Positions 54,122 through 62,975 of a stretch of DNA of 64,000 bases are shown piece after piece. The DNA is taken from positions 186,001 through 250,000 of the forward strand of contig CAVRXQ010000002.1 in assembly GCA_963725215.1 (NCBI GenBank). Reading direction: 5' to 3'. The position numbers were made by a program, and so were the translations under genes. This DNA is from CAVRXQ01 sp963725215 (GTDB lineage: Bacteria > Actinomycetota > Acidimicrobiia > Acidimicrobiales > Bog-793). The notes below the pieces were generated by a model. It saw only the letters and a list, made by a program, of their open reading frames with translations. It was not told the DNA's origin and did not search any database. The first letter of the stretch is position 1; every line of letters begins with the position of its first letter.

Positions 54122-55486
54122 GCGGAACCTTCACGGTCGTCAACCCGGCGACCGAGTCTCCGATCGCCGAGATCCCCGAGCTCACGGCCGCCGAGGCCGA
54201 CGCGGCGATCGCCCGCGCCCATGCCGCCTTTCCCGCCTGGCGTGCCGTGGCACCCGCCGACAGGGCGCGCCTTTTGCGCCGATTCGCGCAACGCGTCGAC
54301 GGCGCGACAGAAGAGCTGGCGAAGCTCGAGGTGGCGAACGCCGGGCACACGATCTCGAACGCGCGCTGGGAAGCGGGGACCGTGCGTGACGTGATCACTT
54401 ACTACTCCGCGGCGCCCGAGCGCTTCTCCGGTCGGCAGATCCCGGTCGCGGGCGGGATCGACGTCACCTTCCACGAACCCCTCGGCGTAGTCGGGGTGAT
54501 CGTCCCTTGGAACTTCCCGATGCTCATCGCGACCTGGGGGTTCGCGCCGGCACTCGCCGCGGGCAACACCGTCGTCGTGAAGCCCGCCGAGCTGACCCCG
54601 CTCGAGCGCGCTGCGTTTGGCGGAGCTCGCCCACGACGCCGGAATTCCCGACGACGTCTTCCAGGTCGTGACGGGGGCGGGCCGCGAGGTCGGTCGGCGC
54701 TTCGTCGAGAACGCTCTCGTGCGCAAGGTCTGTTTCACCGGCTCGACGGAGGTCGGAAAACAGATCATGGCGGGCTGCGCGAGCCAAGTGAAACGGGTCA
54801 CCTTGGAGCTCGGCGGCAAATCCGCGAACATCGTTTTCAAAGACGCCGACTTGGAGAAGGCCGTGGCGAGTGCTCCTTACGCGGTCTTCGACAACGCCGG
54901 CCAGGACTGTTGCGCGCGCTCGCGCATCTTGGTCCAAGAGTCGGCGTACGAGCGGTTCATGGAGATGTTCGAACCTGCGGTGAAAAAGGTGCGCGTCCTT
55001 GAACCGTCGCTCGAGGAGAGCGAGATGGGGCCGCTCATCTCGGCGACGCACAAACAGACCGTGTCATCGTTCGTGTCCGACGACGCGCCCGTCGCGTTCC
55101 GTGGTTCGGCCCCCGATGGGCCCGGATACTGGTTCCCGCCGACGGTGCTCGCGCCGATCGGCGAGGACGCGCGCCAGGTCCGCGAGGAGATCTTCGGCCC
55201 AGTGGTCGCCATCGTGCCGTTCGAGGACGAAGCCGACGCGATCCGCATCGCGAACGACACCGAGTACGGGCTGTCGGGCTCGATCTGGACCCGCGACGTC
55301 GGACGGGCCTTGCGCGTCGCGCGCGGTGTCGAGTCGGGGAACCTCTCTGTGAACTCGCACTCCTCGGTGCGGTACTCGACGCCCTTCGGCGGATTCAAGC
55401 AGTCCGGGATCGGCCGGGAGCTCGGCCCCGACGCGCTCGAGGCGTTCAGCGACGTGAAGAACGTCTTCATCTCGACGAGCGAATAG
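54118..55486 (+). pseudogene. Aldehyde dehydrogenase, apparent frameshift
   Basis: An NAD(P)-dependent aldehyde dehydrogenase of about 456 residues, split into two frames. Frame one carries the N-terminal domain to VVVKPAELTPLE; frame two resumes with LAELAHDAGIPDDVFQVV, then FTGSTEVGKQIM, LELGGKSANIVF, and the catalytic cysteine in NAGQDCCARSR, to the stop at 55486. The switch is at about 54605-54620 (CGAGCGCGCTGCG); dropping one C there restores the typical TPL-ALRLAELA sequence. It is probably meant to oxidise the aldehyde of this pathway. It is either a real frameshift or a single-base error. Confidence 0.8.
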
Positions 55487-55532
55487 CCCAGCGCTCGCGC
55501 CTGGAAAGGCAAAGACGACAGAGGAGCAGATA

Positions 55533-56300
55533 GTGCCAGGACGCCTCGAGGGAAAGGTCGCCGTGATCACGGGCGCGGCGAGCGGCATCGGCAAGGCGAG
55601 CGCAAAGCGTTTCGCCAGAGAGGGAGCCCACGTCGTCGTGGCAGATCTCACCGACGACGTGGGGTCGAACCTCGCAGAGGAGGTCGGCGGCCTCTTCGTC
55701 CACGCCGACGTCACGAACCCCGACGACGTCGAGAAGATGTATGACGCGGCGATCGACCGCTTCGGCACCCTCGATGTCTGCTTCAACAACGCCGGCATTT
55801 CGCCGCCCGATGACGACTCGATCCTCACCACCGGGATCGGCGCGTGGCGACGCGTGCAAGAGGTCAACCTCACGAGCGTCTACTGGTGCTGCAAGTTCGG
55901 CATCGATCGCCTGTTGTCCCACGGTGGTGGATCGGTGATCAACACCGCATCGTTCGTCGCGGTGTTGGGCGCCGCGACTTCACAGATCTCATACACGGCC
56001 TCGAAGGGCGGGGTCCTGGCGATGTCGCGCGAGCTCGGCGTGCAGTTCGCCCGTCAAGGCGTCCGCGTGAACGCGCTCTGTCCGGGACCGGTGAACACAC
56101 CCTTGCTCCAAGAATTGTTCGCGAAGGATCCTGATCGAGCAAGAAGACGGCTCGTCCACGTCCCGATGGGACGATTCGCCGAACCCGAGGAGATCGCCGC
56201 TGCGGCGTGCTTCCTTGCCTCCGACGACGCGTCGTTCATCACCGCGACGTCGTTCCTCGTCGACGGAGGGGTACACGCGGCGTATGTCACACCCGAATGA
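55533..56300 (+). CDS. Short-chain dehydrogenase/reductase
   Basis: A 255-residue classical SDR: VITGAASGIG for the cofactor, NNAGIS, and the catalytic YTASK with the upstream serine in NTASFVA (a TAS in place of the usual SS). GTG at 55533 follows GAGGAG. In the gamma-glutamylated ethanolamine pathway proposed in Streptomyces an alcohol dehydrogenase oxidises gamma-glutamylethanolamide; this SDR could fill that role, which a plain putrescine pathway does not need (inference). Confidence 0.88.
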   Translation: MPGRLEGKVAVITGAASGIGKASAKRFAREGAHVVVADLTDDVGSNLAEEVGGLFVHADVTNPDDVEKMYDAAIDRFGTLDVCFNNAGISPPDDDSILTTGIGAWRRVQEVNLTSVYWCCKFGIDRLLSHGGGSVINTASFVAVLGAATSQISYTASKGGVLAMSRELGVQFARQGVRVNALCPGPVNTPLLQELFAKDPDRARRRLVHVPMGRFAEPEEIAAAACFLASDDASFITATSFLVDGGVHAAYVTPE

Positions 56301-57030
56301 CGACAGAATGACGAACGTGCGCCCCGTCATCGGCATCACTGCGTACGAGGAGGACGCGCGCTGGGGTCCGTGGTCCGAACGCGCGGTCCTCGTTCCCTCC
56401 ACCTACGTCCACGCGGTGGAAGCGGCTGGTGGCGCGCCAATGGTGCTCCCGATCCAATCGACGGGGATCGACGAGCTCCTCGGCCGCGTTGACGCGATCG
56501 TGTTGTCCGGGGGGCCCGACGTCGATCCGAGCCGCTACGAGGCCGAGCCGCACGAGAACACCCAGGCACCCCGGCCAGAGCGTGACGCGTTCGAGCTCGC
56601 GCTCTTAGAGCGCGCCAGTGCCAGGTCCACGCCGACTCTCGCGATCTGCCGGGGACTGCAAGTGCTGAATGTCGCTCGCGGCGGCACGCTGCACCAGCAT
56701 CTCCCCGACGTCGTCGGTCACGCGGGTCACTCGCCGCTCGCCGGCGAATACGCCTGGCACGGAGTGCGCGTCGAACGAGGGAGCCGGCTCTCTTCGGTCC
56801 TCGCCGGTCACGAGGTGCAAACGGCGAGCCACCACCATCAGGCGATCGCACAACTCGGCAAAGGCTTGCGCGTCGTCGCGCGCGCGGACGATGGCACGAT
56901 CGAGGCCGTCGAGGACCCTGAACTCGACTACTTGATCGGCGTGCAGTGGCATCCCGAAGTGGGAGACGACCTGTCGCTGTTCGAGGCGCTCGTCGCGTCA
57001 GCGCAGCGACGTTCGCCCGCCGAAGTGTGA
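56284..57030 (+). CDS. Class I glutamine amidotransferase, PuuD-like gamma-glutamyl amide hydrolase
   Basis: A 248-residue hydrolase of the PuuD type. GITAYEE, LSGGPDVDPSRY, the nucleophile region AICRGLQVLNV with its cysteine, and the GVQWHPE histidine-glutamate pair form the catalytic triad. PuuD-type enzymes release the amino acid from gamma-glutamyl intermediates such as gamma-glutamyl-GABA or gamma-glutamylglycine. The start may be ATG 56284, overlapping the SDR by 17 bases, or ATG 56308. Last gene of the operon. Confidence 0.88.
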   Translation: MSHPNDDRMTNVRPVIGITAYEEDARWGPWSERAVLVPSTYVHAVEAAGGAPMVLPIQSTGIDELLGRVDAIVLSGGPDVDPSRYEAEPHENTQAPRPERDAFELALLERASARSTPTLAICRGLQVLNVARGGTLHQHLPDVVGHAGHSPLAGEYAWHGVRVERGSRLSSVLAGHEVQTASHHHQAIAQLGKGLRVVARADDGTIEAVEDPELDYLIGVQWHPEVGDDLSLFEALVASAQRRSPAEV

Positions 57031-57051
57031 CGCACCACCTCTCCCCCAAAA

Positions 57052-57076
57052 GTTGCACCAAGTTGCACATTTGGTG
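57052..57076. promoter_or_regulatory. Repeat upstream of the MarR gene, candidate operator
   Basis: GTTGCAC occurs twice, at 57052-57058 and 57062-57068, ten bases apart. The same stretch holds an inverted pair CACCAA (57056-57061) and TTGGTG (57071-57076). It lies about 66 bases before the MarR start and may be its operator, with TTGCAC as a possible -35. Which regulator binds is inference. Confidence 0.4.
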
Positions 57077-57141
57077 AGCTATGTGCGTAAACTTCCTGCA
57101 TTAGCCCTGCACGAGGTCTCACCGAGACATCACCGAAGCGC

Positions 57142-57588
57142 ATGAGCGACGCGCACTACCAGACACTGCTAACGCGCTGGACGGCGCTGCGGGGCTTCCT
57201 TCGCGAACACGACCACGCGGCGATCGCGGCTGGGATAACTCCGATCCAGCACGAGTTGTTGCTCGCGGTGCGCGGGCACGCTGATCGCCGTGGTCCGACC
57301 GTCGGCGACGTCGCTCGCTATCTCGGACTTCGCCACAACAGCACGGTCGGCCTCGTCGATCGCGCCGCGCTCGCCGGGCTCGTCACAAGGCGGACCGACG
57401 ACGACGATCATCGCGTGGTGCGATTGCGGCTCACCGCCGCTGGTCGGAGCGCGCTCGCTGCACTCGCCGCGCAGCACCGAAGTGAGCTCACCCGGCTCGA
57501 CAACATCGCCCGCGTGATCGAGAAAGCCCCCGTGAAACTCGCGTCAAAGACTTCGCAAAATCATCGACGGGGCGCGGGCCACAGCTGA
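57142..57588 (+). CDS. MarR-family transcriptional regulator
   Basis: A 148-residue winged-helix regulator: ITPIQHELLLAVRGH, TVGDVARYLGLRHNSTVGLVDRAALAGLV for the recognition helix, and the wing TRRTDDDDHRVVRLRLT, then a C-terminal dimerisation helix. MarR proteins usually respond to small aromatic or amine ligands. It lies between the gamma-glutamylation operon and the aminotransferase operon and may control either or both. Confidence 0.88.
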   Translation: MSDAHYQTLLTRWTALRGFLREHDHAAIAAGITPIQHELLLAVRGHADRRGPTVGDVARYLGLRHNSTVGLVDRAALAGLVTRRTDDDDHRVVRLRLTAAGRSALAALAAQHRSELTRLDNIARVIEKAPVKLASKTSQNHRRGAGHS

Positions 57589-57732
57589 ACGCAGCTCGTC
57601 TTTTCTCGAACGAAGCACGTGCGTATGGCTCCACCTCTTCGCGGAGTGACTTCTTCACGGCGAACTCGCGCGGCGCTTGTCGCGCGTCATGATGTGCAGC
57701 GTTGATGATCCGGTGGAGACGATGACCTAGGC

Positions 57733-57921
57733 ATGACGAACCAGGACTCCGCCAAAGAAGGCAACGACGCGGGCGGAGAGGCGCCGTGTCTGTTGAGCCA
57801 ACTGTGCCCCGAATGCGGCGCGGTGGACGAGAGGGACGGGTTCTCCCATCTCAAATGGTGCTCACGTTGCGACGATCACGCCGAACGGCAACCGTCGGGC
57901 AAGACTCGTCGGGCGGACTAA
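57733..57921 (+). CDS. Small zinc-ribbon-like protein
   Basis: A 62-residue protein with two close cysteine pairs, CPECG and CSRC, separated by 14 residues containing a histidine (SHLKW), a plausible zinc ribbon. A further cysteine lies at residue 19. No strong ribosome-binding site is seen; GGAG lies about 18 bases upstream. Its end overlaps the convergent gene by 4 bases. Function unknown; such proteins can be nucleic-acid binding or metallochaperone-like. Confidence 0.5.
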   Translation: MTNQDSAKEGNDAGGEAPCLLSQLCPECGAVDERDGFSHLKWCSRCDDHAERQPSGKTRRAD

Positions 57922-58523
57922 AAGGTCGCCGGACCTTCCTCGCGCGCCCGACTGACGGTGTCGAGCGCGTCGCGCAACTTCGCCAACCAGTCCTCTTCGT
58001 TGCGTCCGACGAGCTCGACGCACCACGCGAGCGCCTCCGAGCGGCTGCGCGCGACGCCCGCGTCGACGAGGGTGTCGAGCACCTTGCGGTGACGCATCCC
58101 GAGCCGTGTCATGAACGGCACGCTCGCCGTCGTGAAGAGCTCGGTCGTCTCGCCCACCGTCGCTCCCCACGAAACCGCCCGTCCGAAGCGCTCCTCGGCG
58201 CGGCTCGCGATCGCGATCCGGCGCTCGCGGGTGTCTCGACGGAATGCGTCGATACGGGCCGACTCGGCGATCGATCTCTGATCCGACGTCGATGCGAGGT
58301 CCCCCGCCTCGAGTGTCCCCACGACGAGGATCTCGTAGTCGTCGATCTCGAAGCTCGGATCACCGACGAACCATCCGTCGACGAGGCTGCCCTTGAACCA
58401 CGCCTCGATCTCCGCCCTGTCCTCTGGCGTCGTCTGCGGCCGGACGCGCCGATCGAATCCGCCCCGAAAGCCTCTCGCGCCGCGTGGTCCCCGGGGTCCT
58501 CCCTGCCAATGGTGATTTCTCAT
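57918..58523 (-). CDS. Conserved actinobacterial protein of unknown function with possible ribbon-helix-helix end
   Basis: A 201-residue protein without membrane segment. The N-terminal 25 residues are arginine/glycine-rich. The middle (about 33-115) is an unassigned alpha/beta segment (GWFVGDPSFEIDDYEILVVGTLEAG). The C-terminal part has VLDTLVDAGVARSRSEALAWCVELVG, which resembles the ribbon-helix-helix turn motif (xxLVxxGxxxSRSEAxxxAV) of CopG-like repressors. I recall similar unnamed proteins in actinobacteria, with ELFTTASVPFMTRL well conserved. It starts at ATG 58523, right against three 8-base repeats, which fits a repressor of its own and the divergent aminotransferase promoter (inference). 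Confidence 0.7.
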   Translation of the reverse strand: MRNHHWQGGPRGPRGARGFRGGFDRRVRPQTTPEDRAEIEAWFKGSLVDGWFVGDPSFEIDDYEILVVGTLEAGDLASTSDQRSIAESARIDAFRRDTRERRIAIASRAEERFGRAVSWGATVGETTELFTTASVPFMTRLGMRHRKVLDTLVDAGVARSRSEALAWCVELVGRNEEDWLAKLRDALDTVSRAREEGPATF

Positions 58524-58547
58524 GATTACAAGATTACAGCATTACTC
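58524..58547. repeat. Three tandem 8-base repeats, candidate operator
   Basis: GATTACAA (58524-58531), GATTACAG (58532-58539) and CATTACTC (58540-58547) lie directly before the minus-strand ATG at 58523. The last copy is imperfect. Head-to-tail octamers are how ribbon-helix-helix repressors such as CopG-like or omega proteins are arrayed. They lie between two divergent genes and could control both. Confidence 0.55.
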
Positions 58548-58639
58548 AGACAGCGGGTCAAACTCCCTCAACAGGTCACCCACCAGGAAAGGGGTCTACG
58601 GTGGGAACAAGCAACGATCGCCTCAGGGGGCAACAACCG

Positions 58640-60013
58640 ATGAGTCCTTCGACGAACGCCGAGTTGCAGCGTGCCGCCAAGCGACACCTGTGGATGCACT
58701 TCACGCGTCTCGGCGCGTACGAGTCGAAGGAAATCCCGATCATGGTGCGCGGCGACGGTCCCTACGTCTGGGACCAGCACGGCAAGCGCTACCTGGACGG
58801 GCTGTCCGGGCTGTTCGTCGTCCAGGCGGGCCACGGCCGCACCGAGCTCGCGCAGGCCGGCTCGAAGCAAGCAGAGGACCTCGGCTATTTCCCGTTGTGG
58901 ACCTATGCGCACCCCGCCGCGATCGAGCTCGCCGAGCGCATCGCGACGCTCGCGCCCGGAGACTTGAAACGAGTGTTCTTCACGACAGGGGGTTCGGAGG
59001 CCGTCGAGTCGGCGTGGAAACTTGCTCGCCAGTACTTCAAGCTCACGGGTCAGCCGGATCGGACGAAGGCCATCAGTCGCTACATCGCGTACCACGGCAC
59101 GACGATGGGAGCGCTCTCTCTCACCGGATTGCCGTCGATCAAGACGCCGTTCGAACCACTCGTCCCCGGCGCGATCAAGGTGCCGAACACGAACTTCTAC
59201 CGCGCCCTTGAACACGGAGACGACGAGGAAGCGTTCGGCGTCTGGGCCGCAGACGAGATCGAGCGCGCGATCGTGCGCGAGGGCCCGGAAACCGTCGCCA
59301 TCGTGATCTTGGAGCCGGTGCAGAACTCTGGCGGCTGCTTCACCCCTCCACCTGGATACTTCCAACGAGTCCGCGAAATCTGCGATCGCTACGGAGTGCT
59401 CTTTGTCTCAGATGAAGTGATCTGCGCGTGGGGACGCCTCGGCCATTACTTCGGCTCCGAGCGTTACGGATACCAGCCCGACATGATCACGGTCGCCAAA
59501 GGAATCACGAGCGGTTACGCGCCGCTCGGGGCGCTCGTGGCGAGCGATCGGTTGGTCGAACCGTTCCTCTCGGACACGTCGAGCTTCCTACACGGGATCA
59601 CCTTCGCCGGACACCCGGTGTCGTGCGCCATCGGCATGGCGAACCTTGACGTGTTCGCGCGCGAGGACCTCTGCGGCCACGTGCGCGAGAACGAAGCGGG
59701 CTTTCGCGCGGCGCTCGATTCGCTTTCCGAGCTCCCGATCGTCGGTGACGTCCGAGGCGCGGGGTACTTCTGGGGGATCGAGCTCGTGAAGGACAAGAAG
59801 ACGAAGGAGACCTTCAACGACGATGAGTCCGAATGGCTGCTGCGGTCGTTCCTCTCGCCAAAGCTCTTCGAGAACGGGCTCATCTGCCGCGCCGACGACC
59901 GTGGAGATCCCGTGATCCAGCTCGCTCCCCCACTCGTCTGCGGCCCCGAGCAGTTCAACGAGATGTCGGAGATCCTGCGCGCGACGCTCGAGGAGGCATG
60001 GGCGCAGATTTGA
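58640..60013 (+). CDS. Class III aminotransferase, putrescine/GABA type
   Basis: A 457-residue PLP-dependent aminotransferase. It has LDGLSGLFVVQAGHGR, FFTTGGSEAVESAWKLARQYF, the cofactor aspartate in FVSDEVICAWGRLG, and the Schiff-base lysine in TVAKGITSGYAPLGA. The closest named relatives by pattern are putrescine-pyruvate or beta-alanine/GABA transaminases; substrate not certain. ATG at 58640 has AGGGGG; an in-frame GTG at 58601 also has a good site (AAAGGGG), so 13 extra residues are possible. It runs into the FAD oxidase 19 bases later. Confidence 0.88.
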   Translation: MSPSTNAELQRAAKRHLWMHFTRLGAYESKEIPIMVRGDGPYVWDQHGKRYLDGLSGLFVVQAGHGRTELAQAGSKQAEDLGYFPLWTYAHPAAIELAERIATLAPGDLKRVFFTTGGSEAVESAWKLARQYFKLTGQPDRTKAISRYIAYHGTTMGALSLTGLPSIKTPFEPLVPGAIKVPNTNFYRALEHGDDEEAFGVWAADEIERAIVREGPETVAIVILEPVQNSGGCFTPPPGYFQRVREICDRYGVLFVSDEVICAWGRLGHYFGSERYGYQPDMITVAKGITSGYAPLGALVASDRLVEPFLSDTSSFLHGITFAGHPVSCAIGMANLDVFAREDLCGHVRENEAGFRAALDSLSELPIVGDVRGAGYFWGIELVKDKKTKETFNDDESEWLLRSFLSPKLFENGLICRADDRGDPVIQLAPPLVCGPEQFNEMSEILRATLEEAWAQI

Positions 60014-60032
60014 GCACCGTCGACCCACCGAC

Positions 60033-61409
60033 ATGAACCGCTACGCGGCGGTCTCGTTCTGGTTCGACTCGCTCGACGAACCAATCGAGGCGCGGCCCGC
60101 ACTCGATCAGAACCTCGAGGTCGACGTGGCGATCGTCGGCGGTGGCTACACCGGGCTATGGACCGCGTACTACCTCCACAACATCGATCCGTCGCTTCAC
60201 GTCGCCATCTTGGAGAAAGAGGTGTGTGGCTTCGGCGCGTCCGGTCGCAACGGGGGATGGTGCTCCGGAAAGCTCGCCGCGCCATGGGCCCGTATCGCGA
60301 AATCCTCTGGGGTCGCGGCGGCGAATGCACTGCGTAAAGCGATGGAAGCGACCGTCGACGAAGTCGGCGACGTCGCGGCCAAAGAGGGCATCGAGTGCGA
60401 CTTTGCAAAGGGTGGCACCGTCGAGGTCTGCCGCAACGAGGTGCAGCTTTCAAAGGCGCGCGCGGAGATCGAAGAAGCGCGGTCAGTAGGTGTGGGCGAA
60501 GAGGACCTCGCGCTTTTGGACGAGAAGCGGGCACGCGAGATCCTCGACACGAGAGACGTCCTCGGCGCGACGTACACGCCGCACTGCGCCTCGCTGCACC
60601 CGGCTCGCCTCGTGCGCGGCCTCGCGGCCGTCGTGGCCGCGCGGGGACCGATGATCTTCGAAGACACGAAGGTCGACGAGATCGCGCCGCACGCTCTCCG
60701 GTGCGGGCCGCACACCGTGAGGGCCAAGGCGATCGTGCGGGCGACCGAGGGATACACCGCGGCGCTGCCTCGCTCGTCGCGAAGGATGATTCCCGTTTAC
60801 TCCTTAATGATCGCGACCGAGCCGGTCCCCGCATCCACGTGGCAAGAGATCGGCCTCGCCCGCCGGGAGACCTTCAGCGATTACCGGCATCTGTTCATTT
60901 ACGGCCAGCGGACCAAAGACGGCCGTCTCGCGTTCGGGGGACGAGGGGCGCCGTATCACTTCGGGTCGCGAATCTCGCCGGCATTCGATCGAGACGACAA
61001 GGTGCACTCGGCGCTCCGGCGCTCGATCGTCGAGCTTTTCCCCCAACTCGCGGGAGTGTCAACCACCCATCGCTGGGGAGGACCGATTGGAATACCGAGA
61101 GACTGGCACCCCTCGGTGACCTTCGATGAAAAGTCAGGACTCGCGACCGCCGGCGGCTACGTCGGCTACGGCGTCGGTGCTTCCAACCTCGCCGGACGCA
61201 CGATCGCCGACCTCATATGCAGGCGCGACAGCGAGCTCGTGCGCATGCCCTGGGTCGGACACAGGTCTCCTCTTTGGGAACCTGAACCGCTTCGCTATAT
61301 CGGTGTCAATCTCGGCATCGTCGCGATGCGAAGCGGCGATCGCGTCGAGGAGCGCACGGGTCGGCCCGCACGGCGTGCCGACCTCGTCGAGCATCTGATG
61401 CATTCCTGA
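60033..61409 (+). CDS. FAD-dependent amine oxidase (PuuB/DAO-like)
   Basis: A 458-residue member of the DAO family: FAD-binding VDVAIVGGGYTGLWTAYYL, then FGASGRNGGWCSG (PuuB-type), and the C-terminal GYVGYGVGASNLAGR. PuuB oxidises gamma-glutamylputrescine to an aldehyde; this protein is a plausible equivalent. No signal peptide, so cytoplasmic. It shares an operon with the aminotransferase, forming a second catabolic unit besides the ligase operon. Confidence 0.88.
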   Translation: MNRYAAVSFWFDSLDEPIEARPALDQNLEVDVAIVGGGYTGLWTAYYLHNIDPSLHVAILEKEVCGFGASGRNGGWCSGKLAAPWARIAKSSGVAAANALRKAMEATVDEVGDVAAKEGIECDFAKGGTVEVCRNEVQLSKARAEIEEARSVGVGEEDLALLDEKRAREILDTRDVLGATYTPHCASLHPARLVRGLAAVVAARGPMIFEDTKVDEIAPHALRCGPHTVRAKAIVRATEGYTAALPRSSRRMIPVYSLMIATEPVPASTWQEIGLARRETFSDYRHLFIYGQRTKDGRLAFGGRGAPYHFGSRISPAFDRDDKVHSALRRSIVELFPQLAGVSTTHRWGGPIGIPRDWHPSVTFDEKSGLATAGGYVGYGVGASNLAGRTIADLICRRDSELVRMPWVGHRSPLWEPEPLRYIGVNLGIVAMRSGDRVEERTGRPARRADLVEHLMHS

Positions 61410-61422
61410 CCCTTACGATCTG

Positions 61423-61872
61423 TCAGCGCTCGTACACCGCGAACGAGGCGCGGTGCGCCACGGTGTCGTAAAGGGATCGCGCCGGTGCGTTGTACTCCTG
61501 GGTGATCCAATACACCCTGGTCGACGACCTCCGGTCCGCCTCCTCGTACACCTTCGCGATCAGCCGGCGCGCGGTGTCACCCCCACGTGCCGACGGCGCG
61601 ACGTAGAGGTCCTCCAAGTAGCAGTACGACGTTCCCGACCACGTCGATGGATGGAACACGACATGCGCGAACCCGACCGGGGTATCGCTTTCGTCGGCGG
61701 CGACATATCCCACGAGGTCACCGCCATCGGAGCAAAGGCGAGTGAATGTCGCTGCGGTCACCTCGGGTGGGATCTCGGCCCGATAGAAGTCGAGATACGC
61801 GTCCCACAGCCCTCGCCACGCGTCCTCGTCGCGTCGTTCGAGGCGGCGGATCGACCAGCCTTCGAAGCTCAC
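61423..61872 (-). CDS. GNAT-family acetyltransferase
   Basis: A 149-residue N-acetyltransferase: WSIRRLERRDEDAWRGLW at the start, VGFAHVVFHPSTW, and the acetyl-CoA region YLEDLYVAPSARGGDTARRL, then NAPARSLYDTVAHR. The substrate is unknown. GTG at 61872 fits family start; a longer GTG at 61947, with AAGGGGAA nearby, would add 25 residues not seen in this family. Convergent with the oxidase and divergent from the ABC genes. Confidence 0.85.
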   Translation of the reverse strand: MSFEGWSIRRLERRDEDAWRGLWDAYLDFYRAEIPPEVTAATFTRLCSDGGDLVGYVAADESDTPVGFAHVVFHPSTWSGTSYCYLEDLYVAPSARGGDTARRLIAKVYEEADRRSSTRVYWITQEYNAPARSLYDTVAHRASFAVYER

Positions 61873-61982
61873 GCCGCGAGCATGGCAGGTGGCGGCAATA
61901 TCGGTCGGAGGCTGTGACGAACGGCCCGGGACGAGGCAAATCGTCACGTTTAGCTTCCCCTTAGTACGAGGAGGAGACGTCG

Positions 61983-62975
61983 ATGTGGTCCAACGCGGTC
62001 GAAGTCGAACAGGTTTCCAAACGCTTCGGCGAGACGCTCGCGCTCGATCGCGTCGATCTCACTGCGCAGTCCGGCAAGGTGCTCGCGCTGCTCGGCCCGA
62101 ACGGTGCGGGTAAAACCACGCTCGTCCGCATCCTCTCCACGCTGTTGCGACCCGACTCCGGGCACGCTCGGGTCGCCGGCCACGACGTCGTCGAAGACGC
62201 CGACGAGGTTCGCTACCTAATCGGTTTCGCCGGACAGTTCGCGGCAGTAGACGAGATGTTGACCGGACGCGAGAACCTCGAACTGGTTGGGCTCTTCTCC
62301 CACCTCGACCGGCGCGCCTACCAGCGCAGGGCGGCGCAGGCTCTCGACCGGTTCGGGCTGGCGGTGGTCGGCGATCGCCTCGTCAAGGGATATTCGGGAG
62401 GGATGCGTCGACGGCTCGACCTCGCGGCGAGTTTCATCAGCCAGCCCCCGGTGGTCTTTCTCGACGAACCGACCACAGGACTCGACCCGAAGACGAGAAA
62501 CGACCTTTGGGCTTACACCGAGAACCTCGTTGCTCAAGGGACAACCGTCTTGTTGACGACGCAGTACATGGATGAGGCCGAGCGGCTCGCTCACATGATC
62601 GTCGTCTTAGACGACGGCCGCGTGATCGCGAGCGGTACGGCAAAAAGCTTGAAGGATCAGCTTGGCGGAGACGTCGTCGAAGCGCGCGTCACCTTTGCGG
62701 GCGATCTGGAGCGCTCCGCCGCACTCCTCGCGTCGCTCGCCAACGCCGAAGTCCACACGGACACCGAGCGTCAAACCGTAAGCGTTCCGTCGAAGGGCGG
62801 AACGCGACTGCTCTTGGAGGCGGGACAGCTCCTTGTAGAGCAAGCGATCCCGGTGGACGACCTCGGGATTCGACGACCGTCCCTCGACGACGTCTTCCTC
62901 GCGCTTACAGGTGAGCGGGCACGCGATGGCGAGTCGTCGCTCGGCGAGACATCGCATGAAACGGCGCGCCGATGA
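61983..62975 (+). CDS. ABC exporter ATPase, daunorubicin-resistance (DrrA) type
   Basis: A 330-residue ATPase: Walker A LGPNGAGKTT, Q-loop GFAGQFAAVDEMLTG, signature YSGGMRRRLDLA, Walker B VVFLDEPTTGLDP and H-loop-like region LLTTQYMDEAERLA, with a C-terminal regulatory part ending PSLDDVFLALTG. The DrrA-type tail indicates an exporter of drugs, lipids or polyketides. ATG at 61983 follows GAGGAGGAG. Overlaps the permease as ATGA. Confidence 0.92.
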   Translation: MWSNAVEVEQVSKRFGETLALDRVDLTAQSGKVLALLGPNGAGKTTLVRILSTLLRPDSGHARVAGHDVVEDADEVRYLIGFAGQFAAVDEMLTGRENLELVGLFSHLDRRAYQRRAAQALDRFGLAVVGDRLVKGYSGGMRRRLDLAASFISQPPVVFLDEPTTGLDPKTRNDLWAYTENLVAQGTTVLLTTQYMDEAERLAHMIVVLDDGRVIASGTAKSLKDQLGGDVVEARVTFAGDLERSAALLASLANAEVHTDTERQTVSVPSKGGTRLLLEAGQLLVEQAIPVDDLGIRRPSLDDVFLALTGERARDGESSLGETSHETARR

